Shown: positions 1-8,868, counted from the stretch's first letter. The stretch is 25,502 nt of DNA from Pseudoxanthomonas mexicana (GCF_001556105.1 NZ_LSIF01000101.1:1-25502); one strand, 5' to 3'. The notes: a model not told the origin generated them from the letters alone. Made by a program: numbers and translations.

Positions 1-11
1 GGGTTGGGGAA

Positions 12-467
12 TTGGACTCCAAACCGGCGTGCTACTCAAAAGCGGGGGGACGTCGCACGGCTTCGAAGTTAGTCCGGCTATCTGTCGCCTACGCTTGCAA
101 TGAGTTCTTTGAACTTGGAATCAAGACCTGCTCGCGGCGTGTTGAGGAGTTCTACAGCGGAGGCGATGGCGCCTTGAGCGACGCTAAAATTGAACAAGCC
201 GTAGAAGAGATAAGAATTGCGGCTGACGCCAAAACCAACGCCGGCGTATTCGATGCGAAGATGGAAGAATTGCTTGCGAGAGCGAATCTTATTGACCTCG
301 CCCATATAGTATTGCCGTCTGGCAAAGGCTATTGCCTTCCACTCTTGATTCGAAGACTCAAATGGCTTACCAAGAGTAAGACGTCCGACAAATCACTCAC
401 GATGCGACTATCTAGATATGCACAACTCGGCGAATTATCACTAGCGTCCAACTATGTCCTCAACTGA
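12..467 (+). CDS. Hypothetical protein, possibly 5'-truncated
   Basis: I do not recognise this 151-residue protein. The listed start is a TTG. The frame stays open to the left edge of the window, so the true start may lie outside and this may be the C-terminal part of a longer protein. No signal peptide or membrane segment is obvious; the sequence is a mix of charged helices and short hydrophobic stretches, typical of a soluble protein. Base composition differs from the neighbours: positions 181-240 hold 27 G/C of 60, against 38 of 60 in a sample of serS (3481-3540). That contrast, and the position just beyond the 3' end of a tRNA-Ser gene, suggest horizontally acquired DNA. A short ORF overlaps its 3' end. 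Confidence 0.55.
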   Translation: MDSKPACYSKAGGRRTASKLVRLSVAYACNEFFELGIKTCSRRVEEFYSGGDGALSDAKIEQAVEEIRIAADAKTNAGVFDAKMEELLARANLIDLAHIVLPSGKGYCLPLLIRRLKWLTKSKTSDKSLTMRLSRYAQLGELSLASNYVLN

Positions 468-567
468 TAGTGAGATGGACGGCGACCAAGGTAGACAGGG
501 TGTTTCGCCGACTAGGCTCGAAGAAGCATTTTCACTATTAAGCCTTCCGCCTCGTGACGCGCCTTGA
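454..567 (+). CDS. Short overlapping ORF, 37 residues
   Basis: An ATG at 454 lies inside the 3' end of the preceding ORF and opens a 37-residue reading frame ending at a TGA at 565-567. A 14-nt overlap is common for translationally coupled genes. The peptide is rich in Ser, Asp and Gly, with a helical-looking Leu/Glu stretch near residues 21-31. No family is recognisable. It could be a genuine small protein, the surviving N-terminus of a gene cut at an island boundary next to the tRNA, or chance. The overlap is the only support. Confidence 0.25.
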   Translation: MSSTDSEMDGDQGRQGVSPTRLEEAFSLLSLPPRDAP

Positions 568-654
568 GGGGCAGCGTACTGAGCGGGGAACAAAGTAGGG
601 TACAAGATATATCGCACATGTCCGAACCCAACTACGAGGGATTCGAGACTATGT

Positions 655-744
655 TGGCGGAGAGAGTGGGATTCGAACCCACGGTAGGCTTACACCTACG
701 GCAGTTTTCAAGACTGCTGCCTTAAACCGCTCGGCCATCTCTCC
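655..744 (-). tRNA. serT: tRNA-Ser (anticodon UGA)
   Basis: Read on the minus strand, this is a complete 90-nt class II tRNA. The 5' acceptor strand GGAGAGA pairs with TCTCTCC, followed by discriminator G and an encoded CCA. The D-arm has the typical GCCGAGCGGTTTAAGGC pattern. The anticodon stem-loop GCAGT-CTTGAAA-ACTGC carries TGA, which reads UCA-type serine codons. A long variable arm, as expected for serine tRNA, lies between the anticodon and T arms, and the T-loop reads GGTTCGAATCC. The 3' end faces the AT-richer DNA at 1-640, the usual side for tRNA-targeted integration. The gene symbol follows E. coli usage. Confidence 0.97.
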
Positions 745-857
745 GTTTTCTGGAACTGCCCGCGACCCCGTCGCGGAACATCGCCGCCCTAGCCCGGCGG
801 CGCGCCCGGCCCCTTGCAGGCCGGACGGCATTTTCGCACGAACCCCGCGGCCGTGGC

Positions 858-1865
858 CTACGAGGCCTTCTTCACCTTGGCGGCCTTGGTGTTGTCGATC
901 GCCATCGCGATGGCCTTCTCCTTCGCCTCCGCACAGGCGCCACCACAATCCAGCCGCGACGACTCGATCTGCTGCGGCAGGTGCTCGGCCAGGAAATCGA
1001 TGAACACCCGCACCGCCGGCAACAGCCCCCGGCGCGACGCGAACACCGCATGGCAGATGCCCTGCGGCAGGCTCCATTCCGGCAGCACCACCTCCAGCTC
1101 GCCCTTGCGCACCGCCTCCGCGCACACCGTCTCCGGCAGCAGCGTGATGCCATAGCCATCCTTCGCCATCGACTGCAGCAGCGGGAAATCGAAGCCCGCC
1201 AGGCGCGGATTCAACTCGATCCGGCGCACCTCGCCGTTCGGACCATGCAGCTCCCAGCGCTGGCGTGCCTCGTCCTCGCTGATGCTCAGCGTCACGTGCT
1301 CGGCCAGGTCTTCCGGCACCTTCGGGCGGCCGGCGCGGTTGAGATATTTCGGACTGGCGACCAGCAGTTCCTGGATCTGGCCGAAGCTGCGCATCACCAG
1401 GCTGCCGTCGTCGTCGAGCTTGGCGCGCACGCGCAGGGCCACGTCGTAGCCCTCGTTGATGATGTCGACGCGGCGGTTGTTGACGTGCAGCTGCAGCCGC
1501 ACCTTCGGGTACTTGTCGAGGAAGGCCGGCAGGATCTTCGGCAGCTGCATCTGCGCCACCGCCACCGGCACGCTGACGCGCACCACGCCGCGCGGTTCCG
1601 CACTCAGGCGGTCGACCACTTCGCGGGCGGCCTGCGCCTCGGCCAGCATCGTCTGCGCATGGCGGTGCACGCTGGTGCCGACGTCGGTGACGGCGAAGCG
1701 GCGCGTCGAGCGCTGCAGCAGGCGCACGCCCAGGTCGGTCTCCAGCTGGCTGATGCGCCGGCTCAGGCGGGACTTGGGAATGCCCAGGGCGCGCTCGGCC
1801 GCGGCGAAGCCACCGTGGTCCACCACCATGGCGAAGTAGTAGAGGTCGTTGAGGTCGTGCTGCAT
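858..1865 (-). CDS. LysR-family transcriptional regulator
   Basis: A LysR-type regulator of 335 residues. The start ATG at 1865 begins MQHDLNDLYYFAMVVDHGGF, the normal family N-terminus; an upstream ATG in the same frame (1889) adds eight atypical residues. The N-terminal winged helix-turn-helix (about residues 3-62) includes the segment AAAERALGIPKSRLSRRISQ. A linker helix follows, then a type 2 periplasmic-binding-like effector domain (about 88-290). The last 30 residues form an Ala/Lys-rich tail longer than in most relatives. The gene is divergent from an azoreductase gene, an arrangement in which the regulator commonly controls its neighbour and itself in response to quinones or other electrophiles. 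That target is inferred from context, and the ligand cannot be read from the sequence. Confidence 0.9.
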   Translation of the reverse strand: MQHDLNDLYYFAMVVDHGGFAAAERALGIPKSRLSRRISQLETDLGVRLLQRSTRRFAVTDVGTSVHRHAQTMLAEAQAAREVVDRLSAEPRGVVRVSVPVAVAQMQLPKILPAFLDKYPKVRLQLHVNNRRVDIINEGYDVALRVRAKLDDDGSLVMRSFGQIQELLVASPKYLNRAGRPKVPEDLAEHVTLSISEDEARQRWELHGPNGEVRRIELNPRLAGFDFPLLQSMAKDGYGITLLPETVCAEAVRKGELEVVLPEWSLPQGICHAVFASRRGLLPAVRVFIDFLAEHLPQQIESSRLDCGGACAEAKEKAIAMAIDNTKAAKVKKAS

Positions 1866-1871
1866 GAAATA

Positions 1872-1890
1872 ATTCCGCCTATAGAACAAT
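1872..1890. promoter_or_regulatory. Candidate LysR operator between regulator and azoreductase
   Basis: The segment ATTCCGCCTATAGAACAAT contains a TTC-N8-GAA inverted pair, an ATT/AAT outer pair and a CTATAG core. It lies just upstream of the LysR start, in the 115-nt divergent gap. LysR-type sites are usually short AT-rich dyads in this position. It was found by eye, with no second copy to support it. Confidence 0.3.
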
Positions 1891-1969
1891 CAGTGACGTT
1901 AGATCAGGTTTATCCCACCAATGCAACGACCTACAGTGGTTTCCAAGGCGGCACTGGCCGCGTCCGACT

Positions 1970-1973
1970 GGAG
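1970..1973 (+). promoter_or_regulatory. Ribosome binding site that fixes the azoreductase start
   Basis: GGAG lies seven nucleotides before the GTG at 1981. The longer in-frame ATG at 1921 has no comparable site and would add 20 residues ahead of the conserved N-terminus MKLLHIDSSA. Confidence 0.65.
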
Positions 1974-1980
1974 TACCACC

Positions 1981-2559
1981 GTGAAACTATTGCACATCGA
2001 CAGCAGCGCGCTGGCCGCCAACTCCGTCAGCCGACAACTGACCGCCGCCATCGTAGCCCGTTGGCAGGACAGCGTGCCCGGGCTGGAGGTCACCTACCGC
2101 GACCTCGACGCCGACCCGCTGGCCCACCTGACCAATGCCGTACTGGGTGGGGGCGATGCCGCCGCCGCACAAGCCAGCGAGGCCGCCATGCAGCAGTTCC
2201 TGGCCGCCGACGTCATCGTGCTGGGCGTGCCGCGCTACAACTTCGGTGTGCCGTCCACCCTGAAGGCGTGGATCGACCGCGTGGCCGTGGCCGGCCGCAC
2301 CTTCAAGTACACCGAGAACGGCCCGGTCGGCCTGGCCGGCGGCAAGAAGGTCATCGTGGCCGAGGCCAGCGGTGGCGAATACGCCGGCACCGCGATCGAC
2401 TTCGTGGCGCCGTACCTGAAGCAGGTATTCGGCTTCCTCGGCATCACCGACGTGGAATTCATCCGCGCCGAGCGCGTGGCCTACTCGCCCGAGCACAAGA
2501 CGCAGGCCATCGAAGCCGCGCTGGCCAGCATCCCGGCCCCGCTACGCAAAGCCGCCTGA
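1981..2559 (+). CDS. azoR: FMN-dependent NADH-azoreductase
   Basis: A 192-residue flavodoxin-like oxidoreductase of the AzoR family. Characterised members use FMN and NAD(P)H for two-electron reduction of quinones and azo compounds, and are thought to limit quinone/electrophile stress in the cytoplasm. The protein opens with MKLLHIDSSA followed by AANSVS, the FMN phosphate-binding loop. The later motifs PRYNFGVPS (84-92) and ASGGEY (129-134) contact the flavin ring in the family. Length agrees with E. coli AzoR (201 residues). The GTG start at 1981 is preferred to an ATG at 1921 because of the ribosome binding site and the homology boundary. It is divergent from the LysR gene and followed by a strong terminator, so probably transcribed alone. 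Confidence 0.9.
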   Translation: MKLLHIDSSALAANSVSRQLTAAIVARWQDSVPGLEVTYRDLDADPLAHLTNAVLGGGDAAAAQASEAAMQQFLAADVIVLGVPRYNFGVPSTLKAWIDRVAVAGRTFKYTENGPVGLAGGKKVIVAEASGGEYAGTAIDFVAPYLKQVFGFLGITDVEFIRAERVAYSPEHKTQAIEAALASIPAPLRKAA

Positions 2560-2589
2560 CCCCACAAGCACCACCCGCTCCTCTCCGTT

Positions 2590-2617
2590 CGGCCCGCGCA
2601 AGCGGGCCGTTTTCTTT
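2590..2617 (+). terminator. Rho-independent terminator of azoR
   Basis: A perfect 8-bp stem, CGGCCCGC (2590-2597) with GCGGGCCG (2602-2609), closes a GCAA tetraloop and is followed by TTTTCTTT. It lies 30 nt after the azoreductase stop codon. Confidence 0.88.
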
Positions 2618-2640
2618 GGGTGACGCGAAGAAGCCTGGAT

Positions 2641-2700
2641 GACTCCCCTCGCCCTGCGCAGCGGGGAGAGGGTGCCCGAAGGGTGGGTGAGGGGCGAACG
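2641..2700 (-). repeat. GC-rich intergenic palindromic repeat, minus-oriented copy
   Basis: This segment read on the minus strand matches the unit at 2782-2830. Both contain a CCCTCACCC/CCCTCATCC-like entry, the block CCCTTCGGGCACC and a CTCCCCGC hairpin arm. The two copies face each other across about 80 nt. The same block recurs at 7645-7684. The arrangement is that of a dispersed intergenic repeat, not a coding sequence. Confidence 0.7.
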
Positions 2701-2781
2701 GAGATGGACGCTGAGACGGTCCGCCTAGGCCTAGCGTTCGATAAGCGAGGGCTTGGCACCTGAGGTACTCCGCGAAGAGCT

Positions 2782-2904
2782 GCCCCTCATCCGCCCTTCG
2801 GGCACCTTCTCCCCGCTTGCGGGGAGAAGGAATCAACACGCTCCCCGCTTGCGGGGAGAAGGGATCAACGCCCTTCCCCACCAGCGGGGAGAAGGGACAA
2901 GCAA
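2782..2904 (+). repeat. Intergenic repeat with three 32-bp tandem hairpin units
   Basis: After an entry block containing CCCTTCGGGCACC come three head-to-tail units of 32 bp: 2809-2840, 2841-2872 and 2873-2904. Each carries a hairpin of the form CTCCCCGC/GCGGGGAG, then GAAGG and an (A)ATCAAC-like linker. In unit 1 the palindrome extends to 12-nt arms (2805-2816 and 2819-2830). Unit 3 is the most diverged, with CTTCCCCACCAGC in its left arm. The array ends 2 nt before the serS stop codon (read on the minus strand), so the serS message would carry these hairpins in its 3' untranslated region, where they could stabilise or terminate it. Confidence 0.8.
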
Positions 2905-2906
2905 CA

Positions 2907-4958
<2,052 letters not shown>

Positions 4959-5058
4959 TCACCATGCGGCACTCCGCGAAATCGCAGACGAACTGCGGCG
5001 TCTGAGATCCACAAGCCCGTCCAGGGAAGCGGACCTGAAGGTCTGGTATGCGACCACC

Positions 5059-5331
5059 GTGCCCGCCTTCAACGCATGGATGCAGCAACGCTTCCCGGAT
5101 ATGCATCTTCCGAAGATCGTGATGTTCTATCTGCATGACGCAGACGTCCGCCTACGGGACACCGAGTACCGACGCGTGCAGGACGATGCGGTCGACGCGT
5201 TGATCGCCGAGCTGGAACAAGGCGAATCTCCCGATGCACCGTCGCACTCCGGTTGCGCATTCCCGTTGACATGGCTTGCTGTCGCCGCCGTGATAGCACT
5301 GATGGCGTTGATGGCGCTGTTCGATCGCTGA
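5059..5331 (+). CDS. Small C-tail-anchored membrane protein, start uncertain
   Basis: I do not recognise this 90-residue protein. It has a hydrophilic body with many Arg, Asp and Glu residues and a single C-terminal membrane segment (about residues 68-88), suggesting a tail-anchored inner-membrane protein with its body in the cytoplasm. The listed GTG start at 5059 has no visible ribosome binding site. Protein-like coding continues upstream in the same frame, open from 4918, with residues such as HHAALREIADELRRLR, but with no ATG, GTG or TTG. A well-placed ATG at 4946 overlaps the tonB stop but lies in another frame that stops at 5003-5005. A one-base deletion near 4949-4960 would explain this, making the gene a recent pseudogene or a sequencing error. 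Confidence 0.6.
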   Translation: MPAFNAWMQQRFPDMHLPKIVMFYLHDADVRLRDTEYRRVQDDAVDALIAELEQGESPDAPSHSGCAFPLTWLAVAAVIALMALMALFDR

Positions 5332-5483
5332 TCTACACATGGCATGCACGCATGTGAACGCCGATTCCGCTACCTGAACTCAATCCGGCTCGCTTCATCG
5401 CTCAATCACGCATCGCAAACATCGTCGCGCAAAGACTCGGCACCGTTCCAACGCGGAACCCACAACGCGAAACGGAGGTTCAC

Positions 5484-6047
5484 ATGTCGACGTCCATCAA
5501 TAACGAATACCGCACCACGGACACCGTGGAAGACACCACGGTCGAGCCGCGCCGCTCCACCTCACCCGTGCTGCTGATGCTGCTCGCCTTCGCCGTCACC
5601 GCCGGCGGCCTGATCTGGTGGAGCCAGTCACGCGGTCCCGTCGAAACACCCGTCGCCACCTTGCCCGGCACCGTGATCGAAGAGCCTGCAGCGACGACAC
5701 CGGCCAAGGACCGCGCGACCGCCAGCGCGAACCGTGAGCGAGACGAACGTGCAGCGCCCCGTCAGGCGGCCGTGAGTCGTGACGCGCGTCCGTTGGCGAG
5801 CAATGCCGAGCCGAAATACCCCGCTTCGATGTTGCGCGCCGGCGTAGGCGGCACCGTCGTGGTGCTGGCCGAGGTGGATGCCCAGGGCAATCCCGTCAAC
5901 GTCAGCGTGGTCGAACGCAGCGGCGAGCGTGATCTCGACCGTGCGGCCCTGAGCGCCGTGAAGCAGTGGCGTTTCGAGCCGGCCATGCGCAACGGCAAGG
6001 CCATCGCGACCAGCGTGAAGGTGCCGGTGGATTTCAAGCCGATCTAA
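5484..6047 (+). CDS. Second TonB-domain protein
   Basis: A 187-residue protein with a polar N-terminus (1-26), one membrane segment (about 28-46, ending LIWWSQSRG), a short Ala/Thr/Glu linker and a C-terminal TonB domain (about 105-187). The linker is much shorter and less proline-rich than in classical TonB, so it may not span the periplasm in the same way. The C-terminal domain closely follows the upstream TonB protein, including the shared DLDRAAL segment and ending in VPVDFKPI against VPIDFKIR, which points to a tandem duplication. GGAGG at 5474-5478 sits five nt before the ATG, a strong ribosome binding site. Two terminator hairpins follow. The receptor system served is unknown. Confidence 0.85.
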   Translation: MSTSINNEYRTTDTVEDTTVEPRRSTSPVLLMLLAFAVTAGGLIWWSQSRGPVETPVATLPGTVIEEPAATTPAKDRATASANRERDERAAPRQAAVSRDARPLASNAEPKYPASMLRAGVGGTVVVLAEVDAQGNPVNVSVVERSGERDLDRAALSAVKQWRFEPAMRNGKAIATSVKVPVDFKPI

Positions 6048-6089
6048 CCTGCATCACCACGCTCCGAACGCGGAGCTGACGAGGAAAGG

Positions 6090-6121
6090 AAAGGGGGACG
6101 CGGGCAAGGCGTCCCCCTTTT
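6090..6121 (+). terminator. Rho-independent terminator of the second tonB gene
   Basis: A 12-bp perfect stem, AAAGGGGGACGC (6090-6101) with GCGTCCCCCTTT (6109-6120), has a 7-nt loop and continues into T residues. A smaller hairpin, GCTCCG-AACG-CGGAGC (6061-6076), lies just before it. Confidence 0.85.
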
Positions 6122-6130
6122 CTGTGGCGT

Positions 6131-6148
6131 AAGGCAAAGCCTTTTTTT
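6131..6148 (+). terminator. Short second terminator hairpin
   Basis: AAGGC (6131-6135), a 3-nt loop and GCCTT (6139-6143) are followed by five T. It lies directly before the REPIN-like repeat and backs up the stronger terminator at 6090. Confidence 0.5.
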
Positions 6149-6213
6149 GTGGGAGCGACGTAAGTCGCGAAGCCGTCATGAGGTGGGTGATCGCGACTTA
6201 CGTCGCTCCCACA
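6148..6213. repeat. REPIN-like inverted pair, copy A
   Basis: Two identical 23-nt arms (6148-6170 and 6191-6213) containing GTGGGAGCGACGTAAGTCGC face each other across a 20-nt loop. Each arm also holds its own small hairpin (GCGAC-GTAA-GTCGC). This matches the layout of REP doublets (REPINs), which in pseudomonads and xanthomonads are moved by a RAYT transposase. It lies 22 nt past the aroA stop on the minus strand. Confidence 0.85.
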
Positions 6214-6235
6214 TCACACCCACGTTGTCAGCCGA

Positions 6236-7546
6236 TTACGCCTTGCGCAGCGAGAAACCGGCGCCTGTCGCCAACGCATCGTAGTTCGGGAACGACGTCG
6301 CCACGTTTGCCACATCGCCGACGCGCACTTCACCCTTCGCCAGCTGGCCGGCGATGGAGAAGGCCATCGCGATGCGGTGGTCGCCATGGCTGTCGACCAC
6401 ACCGCCCTGCAGCGGCCCGGGGAAGATCGTGGCGCCATCCGGCGTTTCGTCCACGCGCATACCCAGCGTGCGCAGGCCATTGGCCATCGCGGCGAGGCGA
6501 TCGGATTCCTTGACCCGCAGCTCGGCCGCGCCGGTGACGACGGTCGGTCCTTCCGCTGCAGCGGCCGCGACAAACAGCGCCGGGAACTCGTCGATCATGT
6601 CCGGCACCAGCGCCTCGGGCACGGCGATGCCGCGCAGCGGCGCATGGCGCACCACCAGGTCGGCGACCGGTTCGCGGCCATGTTCGCTGGCGTTCTCTTC
6701 GGTGATGTCGGCGCCCATCAGGCGCAGCGCCTGCAGCAGGCCGGTGCGGCGCGGATTCAATCCCACCGCGCGCAGGCGCAGTTCCGAGCCGGGGATGATG
6801 CTGGCCGCGACCAGGAAGAACGCGGCCGACGAAAAGTCGGCCGGCACCGCGATGTCTGTGGCGTTCAGGCGCTGGCCACCGCGCAGGCGCGCGAAGCCGG
6901 GCGAGAAGTCGATGTCCACGCCGAAGGCCTTGAGCATGCGCTCGGTGTAGTCGCGGGTGGGATGCGGCTCGCGCACGACGGTTTCACCATCGGCGTACAG
7001 ACCGGCCAGCAACACCGCCGACTTCACCTGCGCACTGGCGACTTCCAGCGTGTAGTCGATGCCGGTGAGCGGCTGGCCACCGTGGATGCGCAGCGGCGGC
7101 AGGCCACCTTCTTGCGTGTCGATGCGAGCACCCATCGTCGACAGCGGACCGGTGACGCGGCGCATCGGACGCTTGGACAGCGAAGCGTCGCCGACCAGCA
7201 CGCTGTCGAAACGCTGCGCGGCCAGCAGGCCCGCCAGCAGGCGCATGCCGGTGCCGGCATTGCCGCAGTCGAGTTCGCCTTCCGCGGCCGTCAGGCCATC
7301 CACGCCGACGCCATGCACGACGCGGCGCGACGGCGACGGGGTTTCGATGCGCACGCCCAGCTGCGAGAAGATCGCCGCGGTGGCGCGGGTGTCTTCGCCT
7401 TCGAGGAAACCATCGATCGTCGACGTGCCATCAGCCAGCGCGGCGAACATCACCGCCCGGTGCGACACGGACTTGTCGCCGGGGATAGCGAGGGTGCCGC
7501 GCAGCGGTTGGCCGGCGGAAGCGATCCAGTCTTGCGTGGTGCTCAT
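6236..7546 (-). CDS. aroA: 3-phosphoshikimate 1-carboxyvinyltransferase (EPSP synthase), class-II-like
   Basis: A 436-residue enzyme that transfers the enolpyruvyl group of PEP to shikimate 3-phosphate, the sixth step of the shikimate pathway and the target of glyphosate. Motifs seen: IPGDKSVSHRAVMF (21-34) with the PEP/S3P-binding Lys25; GNAGTGMR (95-102); SAQVKS (171-176); RDYTE (198-202); DMIDEFP (316-322) with the catalytic Asp319; KESDR (346-350); and DHRIAM (389-394). The overall sequence is closer to the Agrobacterium CP4 (class II) type than to E. coli AroA. However, the residue equivalent to CP4 Ala100 is glycine (98), the form associated with glyphosate sensitivity. The gene is last in the serC-pheA-aroA string; a repeat separates it from pheA. 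Confidence 0.95.
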   Translation of the reverse strand: MSTTQDWIASAGQPLRGTLAIPGDKSVSHRAVMFAALADGTSTIDGFLEGEDTRATAAIFSQLGVRIETPSPSRRVVHGVGVDGLTAAEGELDCGNAGTGMRLLAGLLAAQRFDSVLVGDASLSKRPMRRVTGPLSTMGARIDTQEGGLPPLRIHGGQPLTGIDYTLEVASAQVKSAVLLAGLYADGETVVREPHPTRDYTERMLKAFGVDIDFSPGFARLRGGQRLNATDIAVPADFSSAAFFLVAASIIPGSELRLRAVGLNPRRTGLLQALRLMGADITEENASEHGREPVADLVVRHAPLRGIAVPEALVPDMIDEFPALFVAAAAAEGPTVVTGAAELRVKESDRLAAMANGLRTLGMRVDETPDGATIFPGPLQGGVVDSHGDHRIAMAFSIAGQLAKGEVRVGDVANVATSFPNYDALATGAGFSLRKA

Positions 7547-7564
7547 TGCGTTTCTCGGGTTTTG

Positions 7565-7684
7565 CCCCCTCCCCCGCTTGCGGGGGAGGGTTGGGGTGGG
7601 GGCGAGTACGGAACGCGGCCAGGCACGCCCGGTTCGCCCCCATCCGCCCTTCGGGCACCTTCCCCCGCAAGCAGGGGAAGGGCT
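7565..7684. repeat. GC-rich hairpin repeats between pheA and aroA
   Basis: Two palindromes fill this gap: CCCTCCCCCGC/GCGGGGGAGGG (7567-7577 and 7580-7590), and CCTTCCCC/GGGGAAGG (7658-7665 and 7674-7681), the latter preceded by CCCTTCGGGCACC (7647-7659). They face each other and belong to the same repeat family as 2641-2830. They would fold in a pheA-aroA transcript and could cause partial termination or differential stability. Confidence 0.75.
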
Positions 7685-7688
7685 TTCA

Positions 7689-8840
7689 TCACGGCACGGC
7701 GACGGGATACGAACCCAGCACCTTGATCTGCGCGGAATGCTGTTCCAGTTCGGCCAGGGCCTGCTTCATCGCCTGGTCGTCGATGTGGCCGGCCAGGTCG
7801 ATGAAGAAGCCGTACTCCCATTTCGCATGGTGGGACGGGCGCGACTCGATGCGGTTCATGCTGATGCCGTGGCGCGCGAACGGGCTGAGGACGTCGAACA
7901 GCGCGCCGGGCTTGTCGTGGATGAAGACCAGCACGGAGGTGCGGTCATGGCCGGACGGCGGGAACAGGCTGCGGCCGATCACCAGGAAGCGCGTGGTGTT
8001 GTCCTTGTCGTCCTGGATCGGACTCATGACGACCTTCTTCAGGCCATACACGTGCGCCGCGCTCTCGCCACCGATGGCGGCCGCGTCGTCGTTGCTGCGT
8101 GCGCGACGCGCGCCTTCGGCATTGCTCGACACCGGCACCTTTTCCACCTTCGGCAGGTTGGCGCGCAGCCAGCCGGCGGTCTGCGCGAACGACTGCGGGT
8201 GCGCGTAGATGCGCTCGATGTCGTCGATGCGGCCGGTACGCGACATCAGGAACTGGTGCACGCGCAGCTCGACTTCACCGCAGATCTTCAGGTCGGAGGT
8301 CAGGAACATGTCCAGCGTGATCTGGATGGTGCCCTGCCCCGAGTTCTCCACCGGCACCACGCCGAAATCGGCGTTGCCGCTGGCCACTTCCTGGAACACC
8401 TCTTCGATGCTCGCCAGCGGCAGGCCATGCGCGGACCGGCCGAAATGCTTCAGCACGGCCTGCTGGCTGAAGGTGCCCTCCGGGCCCAGGTAGCCGATCT
8501 TCAGCGGCTCCTGCTGCGCGAGGCAGGCGGACATGATCTCGCGGAAGACATGCACCAGCACTTCATCGCTTAGCGGACCTTCGTTGCGGTCCACCACCAT
8601 GCGCAGCACCTGTGCCTCGCGCTCGGGCCGGTAGTAGTCGACGGCGGCGGCCAGCTTGCCCTTGGCCTTGCCGACCTGGTGCGCAAAGACAGCGCGCTCG
8701 GCGATCAGCGACTGGATCTGGCGGTCGATGCCGTCGATCTTGGCGCGCACGTCGGACAGTGCCGGTGCGGGTAGCGCTTCGGTCTTCTTGATAGCCGACG
8801 GTTTGGCCGTCTTCTTGGGCTTGCTGGGTTTTGATGCCAT
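7689..8840 (-). CDS. pheA: Bifunctional chorismate mutase / prephenate dehydratase (P-protein)
   Basis: A 383-residue enzyme converting chorismate to prephenate and then to phenylpyruvate, the committed route to phenylalanine. Domains in order: a Lys/Pro/Ala-rich tail (1-28); an AroQ-type chorismate mutase (about 29-110, with VRAKIDGIDRQI); a prephenate dehydratase (about 113-290, with GPEGTFSQ, VPVENSGQG and the catalytic TRF at 283-285); and an ACT regulatory domain (about 301-375, with GALFDVL 312-318 and ESRP 332-335). The two ACT motifs are those that bind phenylalanine, so feedback inhibition is expected. The basic tail is not part of the catalytic fold; an internal start would remove it, but the ATG at 8840 is the best candidate. 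It lies between serC and aroA. Confidence 0.96.
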   Translation of the reverse strand: MASKPSKPKKTAKPSAIKKTEALPAPALSDVRAKIDGIDRQIQSLIAERAVFAHQVGKAKGKLAAAVDYYRPEREAQVLRMVVDRNEGPLSDEVLVHVFREIMSACLAQQEPLKIGYLGPEGTFSQQAVLKHFGRSAHGLPLASIEEVFQEVASGNADFGVVPVENSGQGTIQITLDMFLTSDLKICGEVELRVHQFLMSRTGRIDDIERIYAHPQSFAQTAGWLRANLPKVEKVPVSSNAEGARRARSNDDAAAIGGESAAHVYGLKKVVMSPIQDDKDNTTRFLVIGRSLFPPSGHDRTSVLVFIHDKPGALFDVLSPFARHGISMNRIESRPSHHAKWEYGFFIDLAGHIDDQAMKQALAELEQHSAQIKVLGSYPVAVP

Positions 8841-8868
8841 GGGATTTTCCGTAGTCCCGTCGTCTCCC

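Noticed and set aside
1921..1980. An N-terminal extension of azoR from the ATG at 1921
   Set aside because: It lacks a ribosome binding site and precedes the conserved N-terminus, while GGAG fits the GTG at 1981.
2809..2904. A short CRISPR-like array
   Set aside because: The 32-bp period is made of the repeat itself with no unique spacers, only three units, and each unit is a hairpin. It fits a tandem intergenic repeat.
5336..5356. CACATG/CATGTG dyad upstream of the second tonB gene
   Set aside because: The arms are six bases with a nine-base gap and low complexity, and lie more than 100 nt from the start; it is likely chance.
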